Part shown: piece by piece, positions 38,025 through 47,635 of the stretch
How positions within the stretch are numbered: position 1 is the first letter of the stretch
How the letters are laid out: the number at the start of each line of letters is the position of its first letter
NCBI GenBank assembly: GCA_902625885.1
Contig: CACODE010000001.1
Location: forward strand, 131,770 to 195,769
Source: an uncultured Candidatus Poseidoniales archaeon
GTDB lineage: Archaea; Thermoplasmatota; Poseidoniia; Poseidoniales; Poseidoniaceae
Direction: 5' to 3'
Length of the DNA: 64,000 nucleotides
Program-made: the position numbers and the translations under genes
The notes under the pieces: generated by a model
The model's database searches: none
Seen by the model: the letters and a program-made list of their open reading frames with translations, nothing else
Told to the model about the DNA's origin: nothing

Positions 38025-40415
38025 TCAGCGCTTCTTCCGCTTTTTGTCCATGGCTTTTTGCAGGATGTTGCACCGGCGTATCTGGTCCTTTGCTCGACGC
38101 TTGGCTTCGTCGGACAAGCCTCTTGGCATGGCTTGCTCAAAACATTTGATGGCGTCTCTGTACCGCTCCATTTCGGCGTAAGCGGTTCCCATGTTGTACA
38201 GTGTTTCGCCGCGAACCTCGGTTGGCCGAATCATCATCGCTTGGTGATAGGATTCCACGCACTTTGGATACTCCTCCAGGAAGTAAAAGGCGTTACCACG
38301 GTTGTTGAGGATGCGAATGATCATGGCGTCGTCGCCGGCAAAGGCGGGCAGGGCTCTATCAAAGCACGACAGCGCTTCGCGATACTTTTTGTCTTCGATG
38401 AGCTGAACCCCTTGATTGAACCATGCCACATCTTGGTTTGAAATGGCGTTTGAGGAGGTGGACTGGTACGTTGGATTAACGGTTTTCGCGGCAGCATCAA
38501 GGGCGACTTTGGCCAAATCAACCTCGGGTTGAGGGCTTGGCTCAACGGCCTTCGTTTGGGGTTCCACAGGCACCAACAGCAGTTCGGCTGACGCTGTCTC
38601 TTGGGCGGCAACGGGGGCCGATTCTTGGGTTGTCATCATCGGTGTTTCTGGATTGACCATCTCTTCTGGTGTCGGCAAGGGAGCCGGTGTGGCAGGTGGA
38701 GGCGTCGAGACATATCCCGCCATTTCTTCGGGCGTCGGTAGCGGAGCGGGTGTGGTAGGGGGCGGTGCTGCTGCGATGGCGGCCATGGCGGCGGAAGGTG
38801 TTGCGGCTGATTCTGTTGTTTCGGGAGCGGGATTGGTCGACGACCCCATCGAAGCCGCTTTGGCATGGCATTTCTCCGCAGTAGCGTAGTCGCCGGCTTG
38901 CTCGAGTGAACGGGCCAGTCCTGTCCAGTGATTTGGTTCGTCGGGGTCATCCTGAATCATTTTCTTCCACATCAAGACGGCGTCGCTGTGTTGGAGGCTG
39001 AGGGATAGCGCTCTTGCTCGCTCTGGAGATGGAGTGTCTGCGATCAAACTAAGCGCTTCTTTGGCCATTTCAGGTCCGGCCGGTAGGGTTGGTGGCAACC
39101 CGGATATTTGGTCTAGAACATCGCTCTCACCTTGGGCCATTTGGAGGAGCGTATCGATGAACTCTTGACGCACGGGATGGCCAGAATCAATCCCAATCAC
39201 CACCCTCGCTGCCTCCATGTAGGTCTCAATGAGGCCTTTTTCCATGGCGAGCGCTGCCATTTTCTCAGCCGGCTTAAGGTAGGTTGGGTCGGTATCGACG
39301 GCTCGCTTGTAACTTTGCAGGGCTTCTGTAACCAACTCGGAACGCTGTTGGACGGATCCCAGGTTGAACCAACCCGAGGCATGATTGGGGTCAAGGTTTT
39401 GTGCGTGTGTCATGGCGGCTATGGCGTGGTTGTCAAGGTCGAGTCGTGCCATGGCTCCCCCGGCGATACGCCAAGCACCCGCGTGCTGAGCACCTACGGT
39501 TTTGAGGTGCGGTTTTAACAACGCCAGAGCTTCTTTGGCCTGTCCGTTTTTGATGGCGGCTGTCGCTTCTTCAACCAACGCATCAAGGTCGACAGTTGGT
39601 TCGGGTTCTGGTTCAGGAATGTCAGGAATTTCAGGAGCTGTCTCGCGTATGATTTCTTGTTGCGCCACAACGACTTCTGCAGCACTTTTGAGTTCTTCAA
39701 CGCTCAGTTCAGCGTTTTCATCGTGGTCGTGGTGAATGGCTTCTTGAAGTAGAATCGCTGGGTCCTCTATGCCGGCTTCTTCCGCTACTTCTTCAACGGT
39801 TTCCATGTCGACCGTTTGGGTAACTTCCAAAGATGGCTGCATGGCTTCCATGGCCACCGATATGCCGCTGTCTTTGCACCGTTCTTTGAGTTGGACCAAC
39901 GCAGGATGGGCTGGGAAAAACCCGAGGGCTTTTTCCGCCATCTTGTAGGCGCCCTCCAAATCACCTATCCTTTCCAGCAAAATGGAGAGGTTGGCCGTAG
40001 CAGGTGCATGATTTTCATTCAAATCAAGGCATATTTGAAACGACTGTCGAGCACCGCGTGCATCCTGCTGAGCTTCAAGAAGCACGCCACGATTGAACCA
40101 CGCCATGTCCGAAGACGGGTCAAGGGCAATGGCTTTGTTGAAGGCAGCCAAGGCCCCTTTTACATCGTTTTTCCGACTTCGCTCCTCACCGACATTGAGC
40201 AGCACATCAACCATTTCTTGCGGATCCTCAACATCCTCGAGTTCGGGAATAACGTCCCTTGGTGTTTCCACAGGTTCGTCTTCTTGTTTAACAGGGGTTT
40301 CCATGGGCTGGTTTTCGACGGCGGCAATGGCCTCGCTGACCGATGCAATGTCGGCCTGAGCGGCTTCGTCTTGGTCCATGTCAGGAACCTCATCGATGCC
40401 ATCGTTCACAACCAT
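38025..40415 (-). CDS. TPR-repeat protein with Pro-rich linker
   Basis: Repeated TPR motifs (AWFNRGVLLEAQQDARGARQSFQICLDL; ASGWFNLGSVQQRSELVTEALQSYKRAV); duplicated PPxTPAPLPTPEEM linker. Confidence 0.85.
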   Translation of the reverse strand: MVVNDGIDEVPDMDQDEAAQADIASVSEAIAAVENQPMETPVKQEDEPVETPRDVIPELEDVEDPQEMVDVLLNVGEERSRKNDVKGALAAFNKAIALDPSSDMAWFNRGVLLEAQQDARGARQSFQICLDLNENHAPATANLSILLERIGDLEGAYKMAEKALGFFPAHPALVQLKERCKDSGISVAMEAMQPSLEVTQTVDMETVEEVAEEAGIEDPAILLQEAIHHDHDENAELSVEELKSAAEVVVAQQEIIRETAPEIPDIPEPEPEPTVDLDALVEEATAAIKNGQAKEALALLKPHLKTVGAQHAGAWRIAGGAMARLDLDNHAIAAMTHAQNLDPNHASGWFNLGSVQQRSELVTEALQSYKRAVDTDPTYLKPAEKMAALAMEKGLIETYMEAARVVIGIDSGHPVRQEFIDTLLQMAQGESDVLDQISGLPPTLPAGPEMAKEALSLIADTPSPERARALSLSLQHSDAVLMWKKMIQDDPDEPNHWTGLARSLEQAGDYATAEKCHAKAASMGSSTNPAPETTESAATPSAAMAAIAAAPPPTTPAPLPTPEEMAGYVSTPPPATPAPLPTPEEMVNPETPMMTTQESAPVAAQETASAELLLVPVEPQTKAVEPSPQPEVDLAKVALDAAAKTVNPTYQSTSSNAISNQDVAWFNQGVQLIEDKKYREALSCFDRALPAFAGDDAMIIRILNNRGNAFYFLEEYPKCVESYHQAMMIRPTEVRGETLYNMGTAYAEMERYRDAIKCFEQAMPRGLSDEAKRRAKDQIRRCNILQKAMDKKRKKR

Positions 40416-40523
40416 TGAACATCACCGCATCAAAAACGACTGGCGAGCAACGAATAAGCCTTGCTTCTTGTTGTCCTTCCGAATCATCCTTACATTCAAG
40501 TTCAGAGACCCGTTAGACGCTTC

Positions 40524-41072
40524 ATGGCAAACCGCTCACTGAAGATTCTTGGCCTGGCTGGTGAATACCGAGCCACATCAAAATCAGGCTTGCTGGTCAA
40601 CGCCGCACTCGCTGCAGCGGAGGATGCAGGAGCGGAAGTTGTGTTTTGGGATTTGGCCGCCAAGCCGCTTCCACTTGTAGGGGAGGAGGGCTGTTGGGCA
40701 CACCCCAATGTCAAGGAATTTCAGGATCTTCTCACCGAATGCGATGCGTATTTCCTCGCCTCGCCCGAGTACCACGGCACCATGTCAGGCGTCATGAAAA
40801 ACACGATCGACTGGATGTACGACAAGCATGTGGGCGGCAAAGTGTTTGGGCTGATGTCGACCCTTGGCGGCGTGACAAATGCCAACACGCTCAATCACAT
40901 GCGAATCGCTGTTCGATGGTTGCATGGATGGCCTGTGCCAGAGCAACTCGCAGTGGGTCACGTGAAAGAGGCCTTTGACGAAGACGGTTCGCTCAGAGAT
41001 GACAACCTGCAACAACGCCTCAACCGTCTGGTTGAATCGGTGTTGTCTGCCACCAACAAATTGAGTGCATAA
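40524..41072 (+). CDS. NADPH-dependent FMN reductase family protein
   Basis: KILGLAGEYRATSKSGLLVNAAL; SPEYHGTMSGVMKNTIDWM. Confidence 0.88.
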   Translation: MANRSLKILGLAGEYRATSKSGLLVNAALAAAEDAGAEVVFWDLAAKPLPLVGEEGCWAHPNVKEFQDLLTECDAYFLASPEYHGTMSGVMKNTIDWMYDKHVGGKVFGLMSTLGGVTNANTLNHMRIAVRWLHGWPVPEQLAVGHVKEAFDEDGSLRDDNLQQRLNRLVESVLSATNKLSA

Positions 41073-41074
41073 TC

Positions 41075-41881
41075 ATGGTCGTTCAACCACCTGGAACGCC
41101 CACTTTTGGCGATGTTTACGGCGCCACTTACCGGCTGGTGGAACCTGGAGAATTTGTTCTTGGCGATTCAAACACCTCCGGTCACCCAAGCGAGCAACCG
41201 TCTTGCACCGTTATCATTACAGAACCCTTTTTCCTCGGTGAGCGGCACGTCACTCAGGCACAATGGGCGGACGTGATGGGCGATAACCCCTCAAAATTTC
41301 AGGAAGGTTGGAGCGCCGGCTTGCGACCCGTTGAAAACGTCAACTACGACGATGTACAACTGTTCCTCAACCGTTTGAACGATCGGGATAAAGACGCCCT
41401 CTACCTCGGTCTTTATGGCGTTTGGAGGTTGCCATCGGAAGCGGAGTGGGAATACGCCGCAAAGGCAGGAAGCAACACGCGGTGGTGGTTTGGCAACAAG
41501 GATGTGGAACTCGATGAATACGGTTGGCATGCTGGGAATTCTGGAGGCACAACGCGTGAGGTAGGCTTGAAAAAGCCAAATTCTTGGGGCTTTTTTGACA
41601 TGAACGGCTTGGTGAATGAATGGTGCGATGACCATTGGGAACGCACCTATGTCGGCGGGCGAACACAACGTCCCCACCGGATTGATGGATGCGATTCGTT
41701 TGTTGTTCGTGGCGGATCGTGGTTCACAGAAAGCGATTCAACACGCAGCGGCTCAAGGTCTCATGCCTACCGAGACAAACGCAGCGATGGATTGGGCTTC
41801 CGGTTGGTCTGGTCACCCCTTGATGTACAGCCTGACGAAGCGGTTCAAGGCGCCTCGTCCGACAGCGGTGCCGTGTCGTAA
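41075..41881 (+). CDS. Formylglycine-generating enzyme (FGE)-sulfatase domain protein
   Basis: PFFLGERHVTQAQWADVMGDNPSKF, WRLPSEAEWEYAAKAG, NGLVNEWCDDHW, VVRGGSWFTESDSTRSGSR, GFRLV. Confidence 0.9.
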   Translation: MVVQPPGTPTFGDVYGATYRLVEPGEFVLGDSNTSGHPSEQPSCTVIITEPFFLGERHVTQAQWADVMGDNPSKFQEGWSAGLRPVENVNYDDVQLFLNRLNDRDKDALYLGLYGVWRLPSEAEWEYAAKAGSNTRWWFGNKDVELDEYGWHAGNSGGTTREVGLKKPNSWGFFDMNGLVNEWCDDHWERTYVGGRTQRPHRIDGCDSFVVRGGSWFTESDSTRSGSRSHAYRDKRSDGLGFRLVWSPLDVQPDEAVQGASSDSGAVS

Positions 41882-42342
41882 TCGCTGTTTTCTTCCAGTA
41901 TCTGGTGCTCGGGCACTTTACCGGGTCCGACAAACCAACGGTTGTTGAGCGGTTCCTCCAAGAGAAGCATGAGGTTGTTTCTCTGAAACAAGCCCACAGC
42001 CGTTGCGGTTCTTTGAATGACTGGAGCGATTTCTTCGTGGTAAAGATCGTCCATAATTTGACAGATTTCGCCGAAGGTTCGGCTCCCATCGGCGAGTTCC
42101 CACAGCATGCTGTTCATCTCATCAAGGGGACGACGCAACTCGCGAGGTGCCCGAAGCAATGTAGCCACCCAACCTTCGATACGTCCGAATGTTTTGGCGA
42201 TTCTGATCACGATTTTTCGACCGCTCACACCGCGTAGACCAGGGTCCTTGCCAACGGTTGACGTGCGGGCCCACCATACGGGGGTTCGACAGGGGTAGTG
42301 ACCGTGCAGCGGGTGATCTTCGATACCAGCAAGTTCGCTCAC
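41845..42342 (-). CDS. PqqD-like (RRE-type) domain protein
   Basis: LDEMNSMLWELADGSRTFGEICQIMDDLYHEE resembles PqqD fold consensus. Confidence 0.55.
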   Translation of the reverse strand: MSELAGIEDHPLHGHYPCRTPVWWARTSTVGKDPGLRGVSGRKIVIRIAKTFGRIEGWVATLLRAPRELRRPLDEMNSMLWELADGSRTFGEICQIMDDLYHEEIAPVIQRTATAVGLFQRNNLMLLLEEPLNNRWFVGPGKVPEHQILEENSDYDTAPLSDEAP

Positions 42343-42351
42343 GACATCACC

Positions 42352-42525
42352 TCAAAATTCCATCCATGTCCAAATCAACAGGCTGAGCATGGCCACTGTG
42401 CCCAGAAGGGCCGTGGTCCTGGTTGCTTGCAAACGTTGGGTGAAATTTCGTAAGTACCAGGTGCCAACGCCGCAGATGGCAACAACGAACCACAGGGCGT
42501 ACCACAGTGCTGGATAATCCGCCAC
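42352..42525 (-). CDS. Small single-pass or two-pass membrane protein (57 aa, GTG start), not in ORF track
   Basis: VADYPALWYALWFVVAICGVGTWYLRNFTQRLQATRTTALLGTVAMLSLLIWTWMEF*; tightly packed between two genes on the same strand. Confidence 0.6.
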   Translation of the reverse strand: MADYPALWYALWFVVAICGVGTWYLRNFTQRLQATRTTALLGTVAMLSLLIWTWMEF

Positions 42526-42537
42526 ACTCCGAGGGCA

Positions 42538-45500
42538 TCAAAGTGTCCCATCAAGGTATTGCTGGCCGTAGTACGCCCATTGCTCTTCGGTCCAGCCCGG
42601 TGGCAAACCTCCCTCTGGAAGTGGAGGTCCTGCAGAACCGCTTGCAGAGGTTTGGTCATCAGCATCAATTTTGGTAGTCGTTTCTGTTGCCTGTACCAAC
42701 GGGCGCTCCTGAGAAACCATCGAAACCGGAGGACCAGCCATCGCTTCCTCCATTTCCTCATCGGCTGGTCGCCGTGATTTCATGAAAAACAGCAAGCCTC
42801 CCAGAACCATCATGCCGGTTATGCCTGTGGCCAGCATGGTTGTTCCAGATAGGGTTGAATCGGTTGGTGGGGTTGCAAACAGCAATGCAATTTCCGACGT
42901 TGAGGCAATCGTTCCATCTTCTGAATTTGTGGCGATCGTCAAAGTACCGCTTATTGGTCCCGAAAGGCGGAGAATTTCACATCGCTGCTGGTGGAAGGTT
43001 GGCGCTGTTTGGCCGGGAAGAAATTCAACGACGAAACCACTTTCATTCACGAGCAACTTGTTGCAGCTGATTTGCCAACCGTCTTCCCCGGCGACAGCGA
43101 TGTTCATCGCCTCGCGCACGGTCGAGGTCGATGTTTGGTTGATGAGGACCACGGCAGCGGTTCCGTGAGGCGTGGGACCGGAGCCCAGCAGTCCAAATTC
43201 CGAATCAACTTGGCGTTGTTGATCGAGCAATACCAGAGCCTGCAAGATGATTTCGCGGGGCAGATCTTGGTCGTCAAGAACGCCAAGGAACTCAAATTGC
43301 AGAACAAATCTGGTGTTCAGAGGGGCATCGTCTGGAACGATGACCTCCAATTTAAGCGATTGAAATTCTCCAGCGGGTATCATCAGGGGAACTTCAGAAG
43401 CCATCGGTTGGTCAGCACCCTCTATCGAAAAGAAGGCGAGCAGACCGGGGACCGGGGGCGTCGAAGAAACGGTGGCCATCACAGCGAGACTGTCCTCTAC
43501 AGCGTTGCCGTCGTTTCGCACATGGGCTTCCGCCATCATCGTTCCGCCGGCCATCGTTGAAGTGGTTTGGGAAACCAACGATGCTGAGGGCAGCCTTATG
43601 GCTTCGGTTCTTGTAATGAATTCAATACGATTGTCATCTGGATTGGCGTCCACGTCAGCGCCCTGGTTTTGAACTTCTACGGCTATGGTGTGCCGTTCGC
43701 CAGCGGCTTCCATCGACGGCAACAGAACCCAAACGCTCACGTTCATTTGATGCTGCAAATCGTACGACACGCTCAGGTCAACGCCACCGGATACGTTTTG
43801 TCCCTCAATCGTCATCCACCACGACCATGTGCTTGGGATGTCGGGGACATCCAGCAGGGCGGTGACATCGCCATTGCCGTTGTTGGTGAGCCGCAATTGC
43901 ACCTCGTTTGCAACACCAGGCGTCAACGTGGCCGGGGCGTTTACAAGATCGACCCGCAAGTCGTTCGTCGTCTTGACCCGTAGCCCGTCAAACGGTTCAC
44001 CTTCAATGCTCATCATGCTACGCTTCGACTCAATCACGGGCGTTAACGTTGGCCCTCTGTCGTCTGATTGCGCATTCTCCGGGACATCAATGTTGATCTC
44101 AAACGTGGTGGTTGAACCAGGATTCAGCACAGCATCTGGCCTCGTAGGTTGGTGAACGTGCCAGGTTTCGGCACCTTCCACAAGCACTCGCATGGTGAAG
44201 ATGTCTTGACGACTGGCGTTGTTGACAATGGTGTATGAAACGGTTATCTGGCTGCCTGCATCAACCATGAGTTTGTCATCGTTCGCTAGATTGTTGAGGT
44301 AAACCGACGCATTGCTTACCATGGACGCAGAGATTGGTACGGTCTGTATCGCCACCCGAGATGTGTCGTTTTGAGCGCGCATCACGAGATCGAATTCAAC
44401 CACCGTGTCCGGCGGTTCATTGGCCGGCACCGACATGATGAATGAGGCCTGAACGGTTTCGCTTGGTCGTATCAGCACAGAGGTTGCTTGGGACCAAGCC
44501 AAGCTGACCGACCAATCATTTGGCAGTGCGGTGGTATCCACAGATAGGTCAAACACGTCCGTCGCTTGTCCTTGGTTTTCAAGCTCGATTTCGAACGTGC
44601 AAACAAACGATGGTGGGCAACTTGGCCGTACAGAGGGCGGGTGTATAACCGGCACTCTGTCTGCTTTAACGAGGTACTGCACCGGCAATTCCGTGGAAAT
44701 TTCGTTGTATTGCTGCGACGTGATGTTAACGACCATTGGTTGGAAACCGGTGCTCGCATTTACATCCGGTTGTACTTGGATGCTGAACTGGACTGGGGAC
44801 CCAGGTTGCACGACCAACCCCTGAGCAGGGTCAAAACTCGTGCCTGACGGACGCAGGTAATACACATCCCATGATTCAGGTGCGCCGTCCAATCGAGGGA
44901 AAAACGTCTCGGTGATGTTACCCGTGTTCACGATTTTTAGCGTGACCGTCCCCCACTCACCGGGTGTGGAGCCAGTGGTTGACACGCCTTGTGCACTCAC
45001 GCTGTATTCGCTTTTCCGTACTTTCTGGTCGTACACAAAGACGATTTCGTCGAGGTAGTAACCAATGTCTGAGCCGCTGGCGTCTGAGCTGAACTCAAAT
45101 TTGAATTGGGATGTTGAATGAAACATATCGGAGGTTATCGGCAAAAGTGGGGAAGCGTGGCCTTTGTCTGCAAAACTGAACGTTTGCCAGGACGCACCGT
45201 CGTTGAAATCGTTGTCGATAACGCCGGTGATGGCGTGATACTGGACCCACTGTCCTGCCGTGTTCCTTCCAGAGATCGTCAGTTGGTCGTTCGCCTCGGC
45301 TCCCCCGGTGTAGAACATTGAAAGGCCATTGGTTCTCAAAGGATTCAGAATCGCATCGGACATGTCCATGACGGGCGTGGTCATTGCGGCCACGATGTTG
45401 TTGTTGTAGGACGAGAGCATACCGTTTCCTGCGTGGCAGCTCTGGCTCGGCGTGATCGACGTGTCGGTTGAGAATTGCCATCCGTTACCGAGGTAGTACG

Positions 45501-46077
45501 ACGCCGTTCCGTCGCAGTTCGAATAACGGTAGCCTACGGTAAACGATTGCGTTCGTGCATCGTTGTTCGGGTTGTCGTCAGCAACGCTGGCGGTGGCTCT
45601 TGCCACCATCGTGTGGTTACCAGCATAGGACGGTACGATGTCTACCGAGGCCGTATCGGTTGCGCCACCACTGATGGCCGCCATCTGGACCGTGGTGTTG
45701 ACGAATTCAAAGTAGGCGTACTCGTTATGCAGCAGGAGAATGTTCACATCAACAACACCCGATGGATTGGTTCCGAGGTTCTCCACCGTGATCGTCAGGG
45801 TTGTTGAGGTGTTGAGCATGCCGTCAATGACGTAAAGTTCCTGTGGACGGTTGAATTGAAACGGCGGGATATTGGATGAGAACATCTGGTATTTGGATTG
45901 GTCAGCGGTGTTGGTGTACTCCATGGAAACCGAAACCACGCGAAGGTCCACCCCGGTTTGGTTGGTCGGGCTTTCGTGGACCACGGTTTCCAACAAGATA
46001 TCTTGGGCGGCGAGGCTAACGCTGCAAATCGACATGAGCAACGCCATGAAAATCGCGAGACAGCGCATTTCCCTCAC
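42538..46077 (-). CDS. Large secreted protein with CARDB/NEW3-like Ig repeats, C-terminal TM and GWxEEQW tail
   Basis: Signal peptide, many beta-repeat segments (VTLKIVNTGNITETFFPRL, IELENQGQATDVFDLSV), TM GITGMMVLGGLLFFMKS, tail LPPGWTEEQWAYYGQQYLDGTL. Confidence 0.8.
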   Translation of the reverse strand: MREMRCLAIFMALLMSICSVSLAAQDILLETVVHESPTNQTGVDLRVVSVSMEYTNTADQSKYQMFSSNIPPFQFNRPQELYVIDGMLNTSTTLTITVENLGTNPSGVVDVNILLLHNEYAYFEFVNTTVQMAAISGGATDTASVDIVPSYAGNHTMVARATASVADDNPNNDARTQSFTVGYRYSNCDGTASYYLGNGWQFSTDTSITPSQSCHAGNGMLSSYNNNIVAAMTTPVMDMSDAILNPLRTNGLSMFYTGGAEANDQLTISGRNTAGQWVQYHAITGVIDNDFNDGASWQTFSFADKGHASPLLPITSDMFHSTSQFKFEFSSDASGSDIGYYLDEIVFVYDQKVRKSEYSVSAQGVSTTGSTPGEWGTVTLKIVNTGNITETFFPRLDGAPESWDVYYLRPSGTSFDPAQGLVVQPGSPVQFSIQVQPDVNASTGFQPMVVNITSQQYNEISTELPVQYLVKADRVPVIHPPSVRPSCPPSFVCTFEIELENQGQATDVFDLSVDTTALPNDWSVSLAWSQATSVLIRPSETVQASFIMSVPANEPPDTVVEFDLVMRAQNDTSRVAIQTVPISASMVSNASVYLNNLANDDKLMVDAGSQITVSYTIVNNASRQDIFTMRVLVEGAETWHVHQPTRPDAVLNPGSTTTFEINIDVPENAQSDDRGPTLTPVIESKRSMMSIEGEPFDGLRVKTTNDLRVDLVNAPATLTPGVANEVQLRLTNNGNGDVTALLDVPDIPSTWSWWMTIEGQNVSGGVDLSVSYDLQHQMNVSVWVLLPSMEAAGERHTIAVEVQNQGADVDANPDDNRIEFITRTEAIRLPSASLVSQTTSTMAGGTMMAEAHVRNDGNAVEDSLAVMATVSSTPPVPGLLAFFSIEGADQPMASEVPLMIPAGEFQSLKLEVIVPDDAPLNTRFVLQFEFLGVLDDQDLPREIILQALVLLDQQRQVDSEFGLLGSGPTPHGTAAVVLINQTSTSTVREAMNIAVAGEDGWQISCNKLLVNESGFVVEFLPGQTAPTFHQQRCEILRLSGPISGTLTIATNSEDGTIASTSEIALLFATPPTDSTLSGTTMLATGITGMMVLGGLLFFMKSRRPADEEMEEAMAGPPVSMVSQERPLVQATETTTKIDADDQTSASGSAGPPLPEGGLPPGWTEEQWAYYGQQYLDGTL

Positions 46078-46097
46078 AGAGGGCTACCACCGTCTAT

Positions 46098-46979
46098 CTA
46101 TTTAGTGGCAGTGTCGGCAGATGTTTGCTCGTTGGATTCGGCCAGATAATCTTCAACTTCTGCCTTTGATTGTTCCAACTTCGCTTCACGGCGTTTCTCT
46201 TTCGCCCTCGCCGCAAAGTACACGGTGAACGAGGGTATGAGGACCATCGAAAAGCACCCAATGACAGCGGCGAGCGCCCACAAGAATTCCGTCCCTGCAT
46301 CAACCGAAAACACGGCTACGCTTGCGTAGGCTTCGTTGATCGTCTCCGCAGATATGCTAGGCTCTGTTGTTCTGTTGCCTTGTTCTACTATTTCGATGCG
46401 AACAATGGACGGTGAGTGTTCATACTCGATGGCGTTCCTCGCTTTCGCCTCAGCCTCTGCCAGGTCGGCGGCAAAAACGGAACCGTTGGAACGCCGGGCA
46501 GGGTCTACAGATGTCAAGGCGTGAAATTCAATGGTGCCACCTTCCTCGGTGGTCCGCTCATGGACTTTAGCGTGCCTGCACAGGTCCGCACACGAGAATT
46601 CCTCCTCGAGCGGGTTTTGCAGGTCATAGGTCGTTCCCAACAATTCGTGACTGTAGAGCATGGCTTCGTTGATGACCCTTAGCACGGCTCCTGAGGACAA
46701 TTCTGTTGCGGTGACATTGACCCAAGTGAGGTTGTCGTCATCAGCGATGACTTGCCAGGCCCAAGTGGTGGTGTTGTCATCGGCATCGTACGTTCGCAAC
46801 ACGTCCTGATCGGCCTCTGAGGCGTTGTAAACATCCACTGATGGCTGGGTTTTGTAAATGTACACAGAGGGCGAAACGGTTGCACCGTAAACGGCGTAAG
46901 ACAGCATGAAGATCAGCGTCAGGGACAGGCCTATCAGCGTCCGCAGAAGGTTTGGATTTTGGGCCAAGGCCTTCTTCAT
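46098..46979 (-). CDS. Hypothetical membrane protein with two TMs flanking an extracytoplasmic domain
   Basis: LLRTLIGLSLTLIFMLSYAVYG at N-term and FLWALAAVIGCFSMVLIPSFTVYFAA near C-term. Confidence 0.7.
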   Translation of the reverse strand: MKKALAQNPNLLRTLIGLSLTLIFMLSYAVYGATVSPSVYIYKTQPSVDVYNASEADQDVLRTYDADDNTTTWAWQVIADDDNLTWVNVTATELSSGAVLRVINEAMLYSHELLGTTYDLQNPLEEEFSCADLCRHAKVHERTTEEGGTIEFHALTSVDPARRSNGSVFAADLAEAEAKARNAIEYEHSPSIVRIEIVEQGNRTTEPSISAETINEAYASVAVFSVDAGTEFLWALAAVIGCFSMVLIPSFTVYFAARAKEKRREAKLEQSKAEVEDYLAESNEQTSADTATK

Positions 46980-47053
46980 TGGTCTTACTAGGAAACGGGT
47001 GCTTTAGAAGGCTTGTATGCTGTGGCCCTGAAACGCCATGTTCCCAGATGCTG

Positions 47054-47072
47054 AACGGGTGCTTGACCCGTT
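47054..47072. repeat. Perfect inverted repeat AACGGGT-GCTTG-ACCCGTT upstream of rps19e
   Basis: 7-bp arms, 5-nt loop; AACGGGTGCTT also occurs at 46994-47004. Confidence 0.75.
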
Positions 47073-47075
47073 GTT

Positions 47076-47085
47076 TTCATATAGG
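47076..47085 (+). promoter_or_regulatory. Candidate TATA box TTCATATAGG of rps19e operon
   Basis: Same 10-mer as upstream of SRP RNA; ~35 nt before start codon. Confidence 0.45.
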
Positions 47086-47119
47086 GGCGGACGGTCGCAA
47101 AGGTGCTTGGTGCATCACG

Positions 47120-47611
47120 ATGACGACCGTTTACGACATCCCCGCAGACATTTTCAATCCAGCCTTGGCGGCTGCAATGGCTGACCAAGAGGCCGTCTCC
47201 ATGCCCGATTGGGGGCAATACGTCAAGACGGCCGTTGACCGCGAGCGCCCCCCAACGCAAACGGACTGGTGGTACTTGCGCACCGCTGCCATTTTGAGGA
47301 AAGTCGCCCGCAACGGACCGGTTGGCGTGACCCACTTGGCCCAGGCTTTTGGCGGAAAGAAAGACAACGGCGTCATGCCCAACACGCCCGGTGTGGCCTC
47401 TCGGCACATCATTCGTACGGCACTTCAACAACTCGAGGAAGCAGGCTTGGTGGAAAAAGTCCCCACCCGTGAGGTCGAAACCGATGAAGGAAAAGTTCAG
47501 CTCTACGCCGGTCGACGCATCACACCTGATGGGCAGAAACTCGTCGACAACGTCGCCCATTCCGTTAGGGGTGTCGCCGAAGAACAATACCCTGGACTTA
47601 GCAAGTACTGA
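47120..47611 (+). CDS. rps19e: 30S ribosomal protein S19e
   Basis: DWWYLRTAAILRKVARNGPVGVTHLAQAFGGKKDNGVMPN...GRRITPDGQKLVD. Confidence 0.95.
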   Translation: MTTVYDIPADIFNPALAAAMADQEAVSMPDWGQYVKTAVDRERPPTQTDWWYLRTAAILRKVARNGPVGVTHLAQAFGGKKDNGVMPNTPGVASRHIIRTALQQLEEAGLVEKVPTREVETDEGKVQLYAGRRITPDGQKLVDNVAHSVRGVAEEQYPGLSKY

Positions 47612-47635
47612 TTTGGAAGTGAAAGGGTGAGTGCG

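Noticed and set aside
38653-38889. Gly/Ala-rich 78-aa plus-strand ORF
   Set aside because: Antisense reading of the Pro-rich linker of the TPR protein; composition explained by that
41075-41881. Active formylglycine-generating enzyme
   Set aside because: The domain is FGE-sulfatase type but the C-terminal region (VVRGGSWFTESDSTRSGSRSHAYR) lacks the catalytic Cys pair seen in true FGE
42347-42541. 64-aa ORF upstream of the PqqD-like gene
   Set aside because: The alternative GTG frame gives a clean hydrophobic small protein fitting the gap
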